Counted from the first letter of the stretch, positions 6,708 to 13,917 are shown. The stretch is DNA of 13,947 nucleotides from JAIVJN01 sp036732565 (GCA_036732565.1 DAINCF010000156.1:1-13947); one strand, 5' to 3'. Notes: a model not told the origin generated them from the sequence alone. A program made the numbers and translations.

Positions 6708-6737
6708 GTAGGGGCGGTTCGCGAACCGCCCCTACCT
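6708..6737. repeat. 30-bp REP-like element with 28-bp perfect palindrome
   Basis: Positions 6708-6735 are a perfect palindrome, half-site GTAGGGGCGGTTCG, ending CTAC, followed by CT. The same 30 bp recur at 7648-7677 and 13918-13947. It lies five bases after the metK stop and may fold into a 3' hairpin of the metK mRNA. Both feet carry GTAG. Confidence 0.85.
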
Positions 6738-6872
6738 CAAGTCAAACCTGACCGTCGCCGTCATCACGACCGGCACGGGAACGCCGTTCAGCAGCGTGGG
6801 CGAGTACTCCCACTGACGCACGGCATCGATCGCCGCCCGGTGACCCGCGCAGGGCGTTCCCTTCTTCTCGGC
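6732..6872 (-). pseudogene. Remnant of a TonB C-terminal domain
   Basis: Reading the minus strand from just after a TAA (6875-6873) to a TAG (6734-6732) gives 46 residues with no plausible start. They include GHRAAIDAVRQWEYSPTLLN (10-29) and GVPVPVVMTATVRFDLR (30-46). This matches the end of the TonB C-terminal domain (energy transducer TonB), whose hallmark is A-AV-QWxYxPxxxNGxPVxVxxTVxxxF-L. Only the last third of the domain remains; the rest of TonB, with its membrane anchor and Pro-rich spacer, is missing, and in-frame TAA and TAG codons precede the fragment. The stop codon lies inside the GTAG foot of the REP-like palindrome at 6708-6735. It is a decayed gene end, not functional as it stands. 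Confidence 0.75.
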
Positions 6873-6910
6873 TTACGGCTAGACGGCGCCGATAGCTGAA
6901 AGCTAGCGAT

Positions 6911-7276
6911 TCAGTTCATCAGCTTGATCGACTTGACGTTGAGGATCTTCTGCCCGTCCTTCTCCGTCATGTCGCCGGTGACCTCCACCGACTTCGCGAC
7001 GAAGTCGAGCAGCTTGGCGTTGTTGTTCGCCGCGTAGTCGCCGGTCAACGTGTAGATGGCATCGGCGGTCATGAGTCCGACCGGCTGCCCCTTCTTCGCG
7101 CACGCCATCGCGCAGCCGGCGTGGTCGGCGCCCTTGCCGCCAGGCGCCTTCTTCGTCGCGCAAGCGACGTCGACGACTTCACCTTTGACCGTCATCGAGT
7201 GCGCCTGGCCAAACGTGGGGGCAGTCAGCGAGGCGACGAACGCAGCACCCGCGACGAACGCAAACAATTTCCGCAT
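6911..7276 (-). CDS. Small exported protein with DxxC and HxxCAxxCAKxGxP motifs
   Basis: 121 residues from the ATG at 7276, chosen because AAGGAG (7288-7283) lies six bases upstream; the longer frame to 7303 adds nine non-signal residues. Signal peptide MRKLFAFVAGAAFVASLTAP with cleavage near residue 24. The mature protein has GEVVDVACATKK (C39), GADHAGCAMACAKKGQPVGL (49-68; H52, C55, C59), IYTLTGDYAANNNAKLL and VEVTGDMTEKDGQKILNVKS. The beta-strand pattern resembles small OB-fold proteins. I recall similar exported proteins of unknown function in Acidobacteriota and Bacteroidota. The conserved Cys/His set suggests metal binding or disulfides, which is inference. A short hairpin TAGCT-GAA-AGCTA (6893-6905) follows the stop. 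Its own promoter lies at 7318-7346. Confidence 0.8.
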   Translation of the reverse strand: MRKLFAFVAGAAFVASLTAPTFGQAHSMTVKGEVVDVACATKKAPGGKGADHAGCAMACAKKGQPVGLMTADAIYTLTGDYAANNNAKLLDFVAKSVEVTGDMTEKDGQKILNVKSIKLMN

Positions 7277-7317
7277 GTGAGACTCCTTGGACGAGGGAGA
7301 CAAGCCAGCAGCCTCCC

Positions 7318-7346
7318 CTTGTAGACGCCGGCATCGTGGCTGTCAA
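7318..7346 (-). promoter_or_regulatory. Candidate promoter for the small Cys-containing exported protein
   Basis: On the minus strand a perfect TTGACA (7346-7341) is followed after 17 bp by TACAAG (7323-7318, 4/6 to TATAAT). Transcription would begin near 7311 and leave a leader of about 35 nt before the ATG at 7276 with its AAGGAG site. Confidence 0.5.
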
Positions 7347-7432
7347 GCCAACTCGGCATGGCTGGGCTGGCTATCGAAAACGACTGCTGGCAGTAGGACG
7401 CCTCGCCGAACGGGAAAGATCCTGCGGCCCTC

Positions 7433-7496
7433 GAGCCCGCAAGCCTCCAAGCCTCCAAGCCCCCAAGCCCCCAAGCCTTCAAGCCTCCAAGCCCCA
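7433..7496. repeat. Tandem octamer array (AAGCCTCC)n
   Basis: Seven consecutive octamers from 7441 read AAGCCTCC, AAGCCTCC, AAGCCCCC, AAGCCCCC, AAGCCTTC, AAGCCTCC, AAGCCCCA; a degenerate copy GAGCCCGC precedes them at 7433-7440. Related GAGCCTCAAGCCTC text follows to about 7517. The array lies about 90 bp before the S9 peptidase start, in the space between divergent genes. Octamer units change phase with copy number, so the number could alter promoter spacing. Confidence 0.8.
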
Positions 7497-7587
7497 GCTC
7501 TCGAGCCTCAAGCCTCGTGCGTCTGTGCTACATTCTGGCTTCAATTCCGCCGATACCCGGTCTTCAGCTCCAACAGGGACGCTCGCG

Positions 7588-9606
7588 ATGCGCACACGCC
7601 TCCTGGCTCTCGCAGTCGCTATCTGCTTCACTGGCCTTGCACCAAACGTAGGGGCGGTTCGCGAACCGCCCCTACCTCCATACGGCGACAGTCCCACCAT
7701 CGACGACGTGCTGAATCTGCGGCGGGTGAGCGCGCCGGTGGTGTCGCCCGACGGCCGGTGGGTCGCGTACACGGTCCGCGAGACCAATTGGGACGAGAAC
7801 GCGTACGAGACCGAGATCTGGCTGGCCGATGCGCAAGGACGATCGACGCGACAGCTGACCAACGCCAAGAAATCCAGCCAGCAGCCCGGATGGTCGCCCA
7901 ACAGCCAGTGGCTCGCCTTCATTTCGGATCGCGACGACACGCGGCAGGTCTATCGCATCGCTGCAACGGGCGGCGAGGCCGAAAAGCTGACGAGCGCCAG
8001 CGAAGGGGTGAACGCGTTCGCCTGGGCGCCGGACTCCGCGCGGATCGCCTACACGATGACCGATCCCACGTCCGAGGCCATCAAGGAGCGCGACAAGATG
8101 TACGGTGAGATGCGCCTGGAGGATCTCGATCGGAAGATGGCGCACCTCTATCTCTTCGACATCCCAACGCGAGACGCGAAACCGCTGACCAGAGGCGCGT
8201 TCGTGGTCGGCAGCTTCGACTGGTCGCGCGACGGCACACGCATCGCGTTCGATCATCGCACTTCGAGCGATCCCTCCGACGGCGGCTCCGCCGACGTCTC
8301 CATCGTGACGGTCGCGGACGGTGAGCGTCGGGCGTTGGTCACGGCGGCCGGCCCCGATGCCAACCCGCGCTGGTCGCCCGACGGCTCCCGCGTCGCGTTC
8401 ACCTCGTCGATGGGCAAGCCGTTCTACTACTACGCGAACAGCGTCATCGCCACGGTGCCAGCGGAAGGCGGCAAGCCGGAGCCCCTGACCGATGCGTTCG
8501 ACGAAGACGCGAATCTCATCACCTGGACCGGCGCTGGTCTCTTCTTCTCCTCGTCGCAGCGGACATGGGCCTATCTCTTCCGAGTGGATCCGAGCACGAA
8601 GCAGATCACGAAGCACGCGGTCCGCGATCAGTGGATCGGGAGCGGCTTCTCGCTGACGCCGGACGGACGCACGGTCGCCTTCATTGGCGCCGAGCCCTCG
8701 AGCTTTGCGGATGTCTACGTCGCGCCGGTGGCACCCACGCTGGACGCGGTGAAGCTGAGCGACACCGGGGAACAGGTCGCGTCGTGGCCCAAGCACGCGC
8801 GCGAGACCATTCGCTGGAAGAGCAAGGACAGCGCGGAGATCGAAGGCGTCCTGCACAAGCCGGTGGATTTCCAAGCCGGGCAGCGTTATCCACTGCTGGT
8901 CGTGATTCACGGCGGCCCGACCGGTGTGTCACGCCCGGCGCCCTACTCCAGCGGCGCCGGCTACTATCCCATCGATCGCTGGCTGGCCAAGGGCGCGCTG
9001 GTCCTCGAGCCGAACTATCGCGGCAGCGCCGGCTACGGTGAGAAGTTCCGGTCGCTCAACGTGCGCAACCTCGGTATCGGTGACGCGTGGGACGTACTGA
9101 CCGGCATCGATCATCTGGTCGCGCTCGGCATGGTGGATGGCAGTCGCGTCGGCTCGATGGGCTGGAGCCAGGGCGGCTACATCTCGGCGTTCTTGACGAC
9201 ACGACACGGCGATCGCTTCCGGGCGCTGTCGGTCGGCGCCGGCATCTCGAACTGGATGACCTATTACGTGAACACGGATATCCACCCGTTCACGCGTCAG
9301 TATCTGAAGGCGACGCCGTGGGACGATCCGAAGATCTACGCGGACACGTCGCCGATGACCTACATCAAGCAGGCGAAGGCGCCGACGTTGATTCAGCACG
9401 GCGAGCAGGATCAGCGCGTGCCGATCCCCAACGCGTACGAGTTGTATCAGGGGCTGCGCGATCAGAACGTGCCCGTGGAGCTCGTGGTCTTCAAGGGCTT
9501 CGGTCACGGCTTGAACAAGCCCAAGGCCAACCGCGCCGCCATGCAGCAGAACTACGACTGGTTCACCAAGCACGTGTGGAACACGACCACGACCACGCAA
9601 CAATGA
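7588..9606 (+). CDS. Exported S9 family peptidase (prolyl-oligopeptidase type)
   Basis: 672 residues. The ATG at 7588 is chosen because AGGGA (7575-7579) precedes it by eight bases and it opens the signal sequence MRTRLLALAVAICFTGLAPN; the frame is open back to 7336, but that part translates the octamer repeats. Residues 36-410 form a beta-propeller of WD40-like/TolB-type repeats (VVSPDGRWVAY, GWSPNSQWLAF, AWAPDSARIAY, DWSRDGTRIAF, RWSPDGSRVAF, LTPDGRTVAF). Residues 415-665 are the alpha/beta-hydrolase domain: VIHGGPTG, EPNYRGSAGYG (oxyanion side), GWSQGGY with nucleophile S527, GEQDQRVP with D608, and GFGHG with H640. It would cleave short peptides in the periplasm. Residues 21-30 are encoded by a REP-like palindrome and supply the likely VGA cleavage site. 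An extended -10 (TGCTACATT, 7526-7534) is a weak promoter candidate. Two amidohydrolase genes follow. Confidence 0.92.
   Translation: MRTRLLALAVAICFTGLAPNVGAVREPPLPPYGDSPTIDDVLNLRRVSAPVVSPDGRWVAYTVRETNWDENAYETEIWLADAQGRSTRQLTNAKKSSQQPGWSPNSQWLAFISDRDDTRQVYRIAATGGEAEKLTSASEGVNAFAWAPDSARIAYTMTDPTSEAIKERDKMYGEMRLEDLDRKMAHLYLFDIPTRDAKPLTRGAFVVGSFDWSRDGTRIAFDHRTSSDPSDGGSADVSIVTVADGERRALVTAAGPDANPRWSPDGSRVAFTSSMGKPFYYYANSVIATVPAEGGKPEPLTDAFDEDANLITWTGAGLFFSSSQRTWAYLFRVDPSTKQITKHAVRDQWIGSGFSLTPDGRTVAFIGAEPSSFADVYVAPVAPTLDAVKLSDTGEQVASWPKHARETIRWKSKDSAEIEGVLHKPVDFQAGQRYPLLVVIHGGPTGVSRPAPYSSGAGYYPIDRWLAKGALVLEPNYRGSAGYGEKFRSLNVRNLGIGDAWDVLTGIDHLVALGMVDGSRVGSMGWSQGGYISAFLTTRHGDRFRALSVGAGISNWMTYYVNTDIHPFTRQYLKATPWDDPKIYADTSPMTYIKQAKAPTLIQHGEQDQRVPIPNAYELYQGLRDQNVPVELVVFKGFGHGLNKPKANRAAMQQNYDWFTKHVWNTTTTTQQ
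7648..7677. repeat. REP-like palindrome inside the S9 peptidase coding sequence
   Basis: The 28-bp perfect palindrome plus CT is identical to 6708-6737 and 13918-13947. Here it is translated in frame as codons 21-30 of the peptidase, VGAVREPPLP. Thirty bases equal ten codons, so the frame is kept. Confidence 0.9.
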
Positions 9607-9610
9607 CGAT

Positions 9611-9689
9611 CGGCCGCCCTGAAGGGCCGCTACATTACGGTTTGTAGGGGCCGTTACGGTTTTGTAGGGGCCGGCCTTCAGGCCGGCCC
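9611..9689. repeat. Cluster of REP-like elements between peptidase and amidohydrolase genes
   Basis: A reverse-oriented unit at 9612-9633 (GGCCGCCC-TGAA-GGGC, ending CTAC) is followed by a tandem pair of 19 and 20 bp (9635-9653 and 9654-9673, TTACGGTTTGTAGGGGCCG type). The second of these runs into a full hairpin with arms 9668-9677 and 9680-9689 (GGGCCGGCCT/AGGCCGGCCC). GTAG stands at the foot of each forward copy. The cluster fills most of the 98-bp gap, and the last hairpin ends 15 bp before the next ATG. Confidence 0.75.
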
Positions 9690-9704
9690 AAATGGACATC
9701 GATC

Positions 9705-12431
9705 ATGAGATCCCACCGCACTCGCCACGTTCTTCTCTCGTTGCTGGTGGCGTTCGGCGTGGCGCCGAACGCGCAAACGCCGGCGCGCTCCGGCATCGTC
9801 GCCATCAAGGGCGCGACCATCCTGACCGTCACGAAAGGCACCATCCAGAACGGTGTGATCGTCTTGCGCGACGGCAAGATCGCCGCGGTTGGCGGCGCCG
9901 ATACGGCGATTCCCACTGGCGCGGAGGTCGTCGACGCCACGGGACGCTTCGTCAGCCCAGGCATCATCGATTGCCACTCGCACATCGCCGCCGACTCGAT
10001 CAACGAGGGTGGGACGACGGTGAGCTCGATGACCGGCATCGAGGACGTCTTCGATCCGACGGACGTCAACATCCTGCGCGACCTCGCAGGCGGGTTGACG
10101 GTGGCCAACGTGCTGCACGGGAGCGCGAACCCGATCGGCGGCAAGAACTCGGTCATCAAGCTGCGGTGGGGCAAGCCGCGGGCGCAGGACTTCTTCTTCG
10201 AAGGCGCGATGCCGGGGATCAAGTTCGCCCTCGGCGAGAACCCGAAGGACATGCGCCAGTTCGGCCAGACCGGGCCCCGACGCTATCCCATCACCCGCGA
10301 AGGCGTGGAGTTCGTCATCCGCGATGCGTTCACGCGCGCCAAGGCCTATCAGGCCGAGTGGCGCGAGTACGAGCGGAAGCGTCAGGCCGGCGACCTGGTG
10401 CTGGTGCCGCGACGCGATCTCCAGCTCGAGCCCCTGGTCGAGATTCTCGAGGGCAAGCGGCTCGTGCACGCGCACAGCTATCGCGCCGACGAGATCCTGA
10501 TGCTGCTGCGCCTGGCCGACGAGATGGGCTTCAAGATCGCCACGCTGCAGCACGTGCTCGAGGGGTACAAGGTCGCTGACGAGATCGCCGCCCACGGCGC
10601 CGGTGCGTCGTCGTTCTCGGACTGGTGGGGCTACAAGATCGAAGCCGAGGATGCCATCCCGTACAACCCCGCGTTGATGGTGCGGCGCGGTGTGCTCGTC
10701 TCGGTCAACTCCGACAGCGCCGAGCACGCGCGACGGCTCAACACCGAGGCCGCCAAGAGCATCCACTGGGGCGGTCTGACCGAAGACGAGGCGTTCGCGC
10801 TGGTCACCATCAACCCGGCCAAGCAGCTGCGCATCGACAATCGCGTCGGCTCCCTCGAGGTCGGCAAGGACGCCGACGTCGTGATCTGGAATCGCCACCC
10901 CCTGAGCACCTACGCCATCGTCGATCGCGTGTGGATCGATGGAACGTCGTACTACGACCGGCTCGCCGAGGAACGGCGCATCACCGATCTGCGGAAGGAA
11001 AAGACGACGCTCGCGGCGGCTGAGGGGCAGCGCGCACCGACGGCGAATCCGCAAACCAGTCCGCAACCAAGGGGGAATCGGTCGGCAGTCGGCAGTCGGG
11101 ACTCGGCAGTCACGACGGTCGCTCTGCCCGGGCTCGGCGGTGTTGACGAATCCAGGACTCCCGACTCTCGACCGCCGACTGCCGATTCGGCCGCTCAGGC
11201 GCCAGCGGGCAGCGGCCCAGCGGTCGCGATCACCAACGCGCGCATCAATCCAATTTCCGGACCGGTGATCGAGCGCGGCACGATCGTGATTCGTGGTCAG
11301 CGGATCGAAGCGCTGGGCGCCAACGTCACCGCTCCGGCGGGCGCGCAGATCATCGATGCGAAAGGCGCGGAGGTGTATCCCGGCTTCATCGACGCCCGTA
11401 CCGTGATGGGCCTCAGTGAGCCAGGCCCGCGCGGCTTCGACGATGTCTCGGAGATGCTCGAGATCAACGCTTCGATGCGCGCGCAGGTGGCCTATCAATG
11501 GGACAGCGAGGCCATCCCGGTCGCGCGGGCGAATGGCGTGACGACCGTTGCGGTGATGCCCACGGGTGGACTCATCGGCGGCCAGGCCGCGGTGATGAAC
11601 CTCGACGGCTGGTCATGGGAGGAAGCGGCGGTCAAGCCCATCGCCGGCGTGACGTTCCAGTTCCCGACGGTCGGCCGCTCGGGCGGCTTCGGTCCCAACC
11701 CGGATGCCAATCGGAAGTACGAGGACTTGAAGAAGGAGCGCGACGCGAAGATCAAGCGCGTCGATGAGCTCTTCGATCGTGCGAAGGCGTATGCGAAGCG
11801 GCCCGCCTCGGAACGCGCGACCGATTGGAACCTCGAAGCGCTGGTCCCCATCGTCGAAGGGCGCGCGCCGCTGTTCGTACAGGCCAACCTCGAGCCGGAG
11901 ATTCGGGAGGCGGTCGCGTTCGCAGGTCGTGCCGGCGTGAAGATTGTGATCACGGGCGGGATCGAGTCGCCGCTCGTGGCGCCGCTGCTGAAAGAGAAGA
12001 ACATCCCGGTGATCCTCGGCTCGGTGCTGACGCTGCCGTCGCGCGAAGATCTGCACCACGCGGCCGCGTACCGCGCCGCGGGCGAGCTGGCAGAGTCCGG
12101 CATCACGTTCGCGTTTGGCACCGGCGGCTACACCAACACGCGGTTGCTGCCGTACGAAGCCGCGATGTCGGTGGCGTGGGGCCTGCCGCGCGATCGCGCG
12201 CTGCGCGCGATGACGCTCGACGCGGCTACGATCCTGGGCGTTGCCGACAAGGTCGGCAGCCTCGAGCCCGGCAAGCTCGCCAACCTGGTGATCGCCGCCG
12301 GCGACCCGCTGGAGCTCAGGACTCCGGTCCCGCGCGTCTTCATCGCCGGACGCGATGTCGGTCCGGACAACAAGCACCTGTCCCTCTACGAGCGGTTCTC
12401 GAACCGGCCGAAGCCAGGGGCCTCTCGGTAA
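9705..12431 (+). CDS. Exported two-module amidohydrolase (second module lacks metal ligands)
   Basis: 908 residues, about twice the usual length. The ATG at 9705 has only a weak ribosome site (TGGA at 9693-9696) but opens a signal-like start (HVLLSLLVAFGVAPNAQ). Module 1 (about 30-435) is a complete amidohydrolase: VSPGIIDCHSHI with H91 and H93, GGLTVANVLHGSANPIGGKN, RLVHAHSYRADE with H255/H257, LQHV with H283, and SVNSDSAEHARRL with D337, ending NPAKQLRIDNRVGSLEVGKD. These are the usual metal ligands of imidazolonepropionase/prolidase-like members, so hydrolysis of a C-N bond in a peptide-like substrate is likely. Module 2 (about 505-890) has the same frame (GVTTVAVMPTGGLIGGQ, GSLEPGKLANLVI), but the HxH is replaced by IDARTV (R565, V567) and the later Asp is not evident. 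The linker, residues 457-495, is translated heptamer repeat. Probably co-transcribed with the S9 peptidase. Confidence 0.9.
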   Translation: MRSHRTRHVLLSLLVAFGVAPNAQTPARSGIVAIKGATILTVTKGTIQNGVIVLRDGKIAAVGGADTAIPTGAEVVDATGRFVSPGIIDCHSHIAADSINEGGTTVSSMTGIEDVFDPTDVNILRDLAGGLTVANVLHGSANPIGGKNSVIKLRWGKPRAQDFFFEGAMPGIKFALGENPKDMRQFGQTGPRRYPITREGVEFVIRDAFTRAKAYQAEWREYERKRQAGDLVLVPRRDLQLEPLVEILEGKRLVHAHSYRADEILMLLRLADEMGFKIATLQHVLEGYKVADEIAAHGAGASSFSDWWGYKIEAEDAIPYNPALMVRRGVLVSVNSDSAEHARRLNTEAAKSIHWGGLTEDEAFALVTINPAKQLRIDNRVGSLEVGKDADVVIWNRHPLSTYAIVDRVWIDGTSYYDRLAEERRITDLRKEKTTLAAAEGQRAPTANPQTSPQPRGNRSAVGSRDSAVTTVALPGLGGVDESRTPDSRPPTADSAAQAPAGSGPAVAITNARINPISGPVIERGTIVIRGQRIEALGANVTAPAGAQIIDAKGAEVYPGFIDARTVMGLSEPGPRGFDDVSEMLEINASMRAQVAYQWDSEAIPVARANGVTTVAVMPTGGLIGGQAAVMNLDGWSWEEAAVKPIAGVTFQFPTVGRSGGFGPNPDANRKYEDLKKERDAKIKRVDELFDRAKAYAKRPASERATDWNLEALVPIVEGRAPLFVQANLEPEIREAVAFAGRAGVKIVITGGIESPLVAPLLKEKNIPVILGSVLTLPSREDLHHAAAYRAAGELAESGITFAFGTGGYTNTRLLPYEAAMSVAWGLPRDRALRAMTLDAATILGVADKVGSLEPGKLANLVIAAGDPLELRTPVPRVFIAGRDVGPDNKHLSLYERFSNRPKPGASR
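11075..11190. repeat. Heptamer inverted repeat within the amidohydrolase gene
   Basis: The left side has four tandem heptamers (11083-11110: CGGCAGT, CGGCAGT, CGGGACT, CGGCAGT), preceded by GAATCGGT. The right side has five (11156-11190: GACTCCC, GACTCTC, GACCGCC, GACTGCC, GATTCGG). The two sides are largely reverse complements (GAATCGG at the outer left, GATTC at the outer right) around a spacer of about 45 bp. They are translated as the low-complexity linker between the two amidohydrolase modules. Confidence 0.8.
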
Positions 12432-12432
12432 T

Positions 12433-12524
12433 CGGCCGCCCTAAAGGGCGGCCGCCACGAATACCCGTTTTCGCAGGGGCCGGCCTTGAGGCCGGCCCAG
12501 GTCCGCTTGAAGGCGGACCCCACG
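12433..12524. repeat. Cluster of three REP-like palindromes between amidohydrolase genes
   Basis: Three hairpins follow one another: arms 12433-12442/12445-12454 (CGGCCGCCCT/AGGGCGGCCG, then CCAC two bases on); arms 12477-12486/12489-12498 (GGGCCGGCCT/AGGCCGGCCC, foot GCAG, a variant of GTAG); and 12500-12508/12511-12519 (GGTCCGCTT/AGGCGGACC, one G-T wobble, then CCAC). They occupy most of the 119-bp gap. The following gene's ribosome site GAGGA (12536-12540) is outside the cluster. Confidence 0.8.
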
Positions 12525-12550
12525 TACGCTCTCGTGAGGATCAATAGGTC

Positions 12551-13915
12551 ATGAAGCGAATCGTCATTGCTTTCGCACTCGCCGCGGCCGTGATCACGGT
12601 GCCCGGCGCGCAACGGCCCGCCTCGTACGTCTACGCGATCACCGGCGCGCGTATCGTCCCCGTGTCAGGCGCGACTGTTGCCACTGGCACGGTGGTGGTC
12701 CGTGACGGGCTGATTGCCCAGGTCGGCGCCGGCGCGACGGCCCCGGCCGGCGCGCAAGTGATCGACGGCAAGGGCCTCACCGTCTATCCCGGCTTGATCG
12801 ACATGGGGAGCACCGCGGGCCTCGAGCCGCCGTCGCAGCCGGAGCGCGGCGGACAACCGCCGCAAGGGGAACGCGCGCAGCCACAGACGACTGAGGACGT
12901 CGAACGGGCGAAGCTCGACATGCTCTCGCGGGCGCAGTTCCGTGCCGCCGATTACATGAACCCAGGCTCGCAGGCGCTGGCGCGAGTCGCCGCCGCGGGA
13001 ATCACGTCGATGCTGGCGGCGCCCGCGGGCGACGCGATTCGAGGGCAGAGCGCGCTGGTCAACACCGCGCTGCCGCCGGACGATCCACAGGTCGGCTCGC
13101 TCGCCGATGAGCGCAAGGGCGCCCTCGTCATCCGTACGCCGGTGGCGTTGCACGTCAGCTTCGCCGAGCGGCCCGGAGGCGGCGACGCCTATCCCAACTC
13201 GCTGATGGGCGTCATCGCGTTCGTCCGGCAGCAGTTCCTGGACGCGCAGCATTACCAGCTCGCGGTGGACTTCGCCGCGAAGAACAAAGGCGCGGGCAAG
13301 CCGGCCTATCGAGCGTCGCACGAAGCGATGCAGGCGGCACTCGCCGCCCGTCTACCGGTGGCGTTTCAGGCGCAGTCCGCGCGGGAGATCGGCCGCGCGC
13401 TGGACATGGCCAAGACCTTCAAGCTGGATCCGATCATCACGACCGCGTTCGAGTCCGATCAAACGGCCGCCGAGCTCAAGGCCGTCAACGCGCGCGTGAT
13501 CTTCAGCCTCAACTATCCGGTTCGTCAGCCGTCGATCGCGCCCGATGCCGACGAGCCGGTCAGCCGTCTGCGCGCTCGAGCCAACGCTCCAAAGGCACCG
13601 GCCGCCCTCGACAAAGCCGGCATCCTCTTCGCCTTCGAGTCGGCGGGACTGAGCGATCCAAAGGACTTCATCAAGAACGCGGCGAAAGCAGTGCAAGGCG
13701 GCCTGTCACGCGACGCCGCGCTCAAGGCGCTGACGCTGAACGCGGCGACGATCGCCGGAGCAACCGATCGGGTGGGCTCGATCGAACCGGGCAAGGTCGC
13801 CAACCTGCTCGTGACCGAAGGGGATCTGTTCGACGAGAAGATGACGATCAAGCACGTCTTCATCGACGGCCGCCCCGTTCGTCTCGACGTACCGGCGCCG
13901 ACGACGCGGCCGTAG
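12551..13915 (+). CDS. Exported amidohydrolase-like protein lacking the HxH metal motif
   Basis: 454 residues. The ATG at 12551 is preceded by GAGGA (12536-12540) at a spacing of ten and opens a signal peptide (IVIAFALAAAVITVPGAQ). The architecture is that of an amidohydrolase: an N-terminal small beta-sandwich (ITGARIVPVSGATVATGTVV, GLTVYPGLID), a central barrel with AAAGITSMLAAPAGDAIRGQ, and the closing LTLNAATIAGATDRVGSIEP ... GKVANLLVTEGD and VFIDGRPV. The metal-binding HxH after PGxID is replaced by MGST (G86 and T88 at the histidine positions), and the later Asp is not evident (FAFESAG, 360-366). It resembles module 2 of the preceding gene more than module 1. It may be a non-catalytic partner of the active module, or use another chemistry; both are inference. 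Residues 92-115 are a Pro/Gln-rich insertion. It probably belongs to one transcription unit with the two upstream genes. Confidence 0.88.
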   Translation: MKRIVIAFALAAAVITVPGAQRPASYVYAITGARIVPVSGATVATGTVVVRDGLIAQVGAGATAPAGAQVIDGKGLTVYPGLIDMGSTAGLEPPSQPERGGQPPQGERAQPQTTEDVERAKLDMLSRAQFRAADYMNPGSQALARVAAAGITSMLAAPAGDAIRGQSALVNTALPPDDPQVGSLADERKGALVIRTPVALHVSFAERPGGGDAYPNSLMGVIAFVRQQFLDAQHYQLAVDFAAKNKGAGKPAYRASHEAMQAALAARLPVAFQAQSAREIGRALDMAKTFKLDPIITTAFESDQTAAELKAVNARVIFSLNYPVRQPSIAPDADEPVSRLRARANAPKAPAALDKAGILFAFESAGLSDPKDFIKNAAKAVQGGLSRDAALKALTLNAATIAGATDRVGSIEPGKVANLLVTEGDLFDEKMTIKHVFIDGRPVRLDVPAPTTRP

Positions 13916-13917
13916 TC

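Noticed and set aside
7336..7587. N-terminal extension of the S9 peptidase (84 extra residues)
   Set aside because: It translates the octamer array into a Pro/Lys/Ser repeat and precedes a clear signal peptide and ribosome site at 7588.
9678..11498. 606-codon open frame on the minus strand
   Set aside because: Antisense shadow of the high-GC amidohydrolase gene; rich in Arg/Asp/His with no recognisable domain, while the plus strand has clear motifs.
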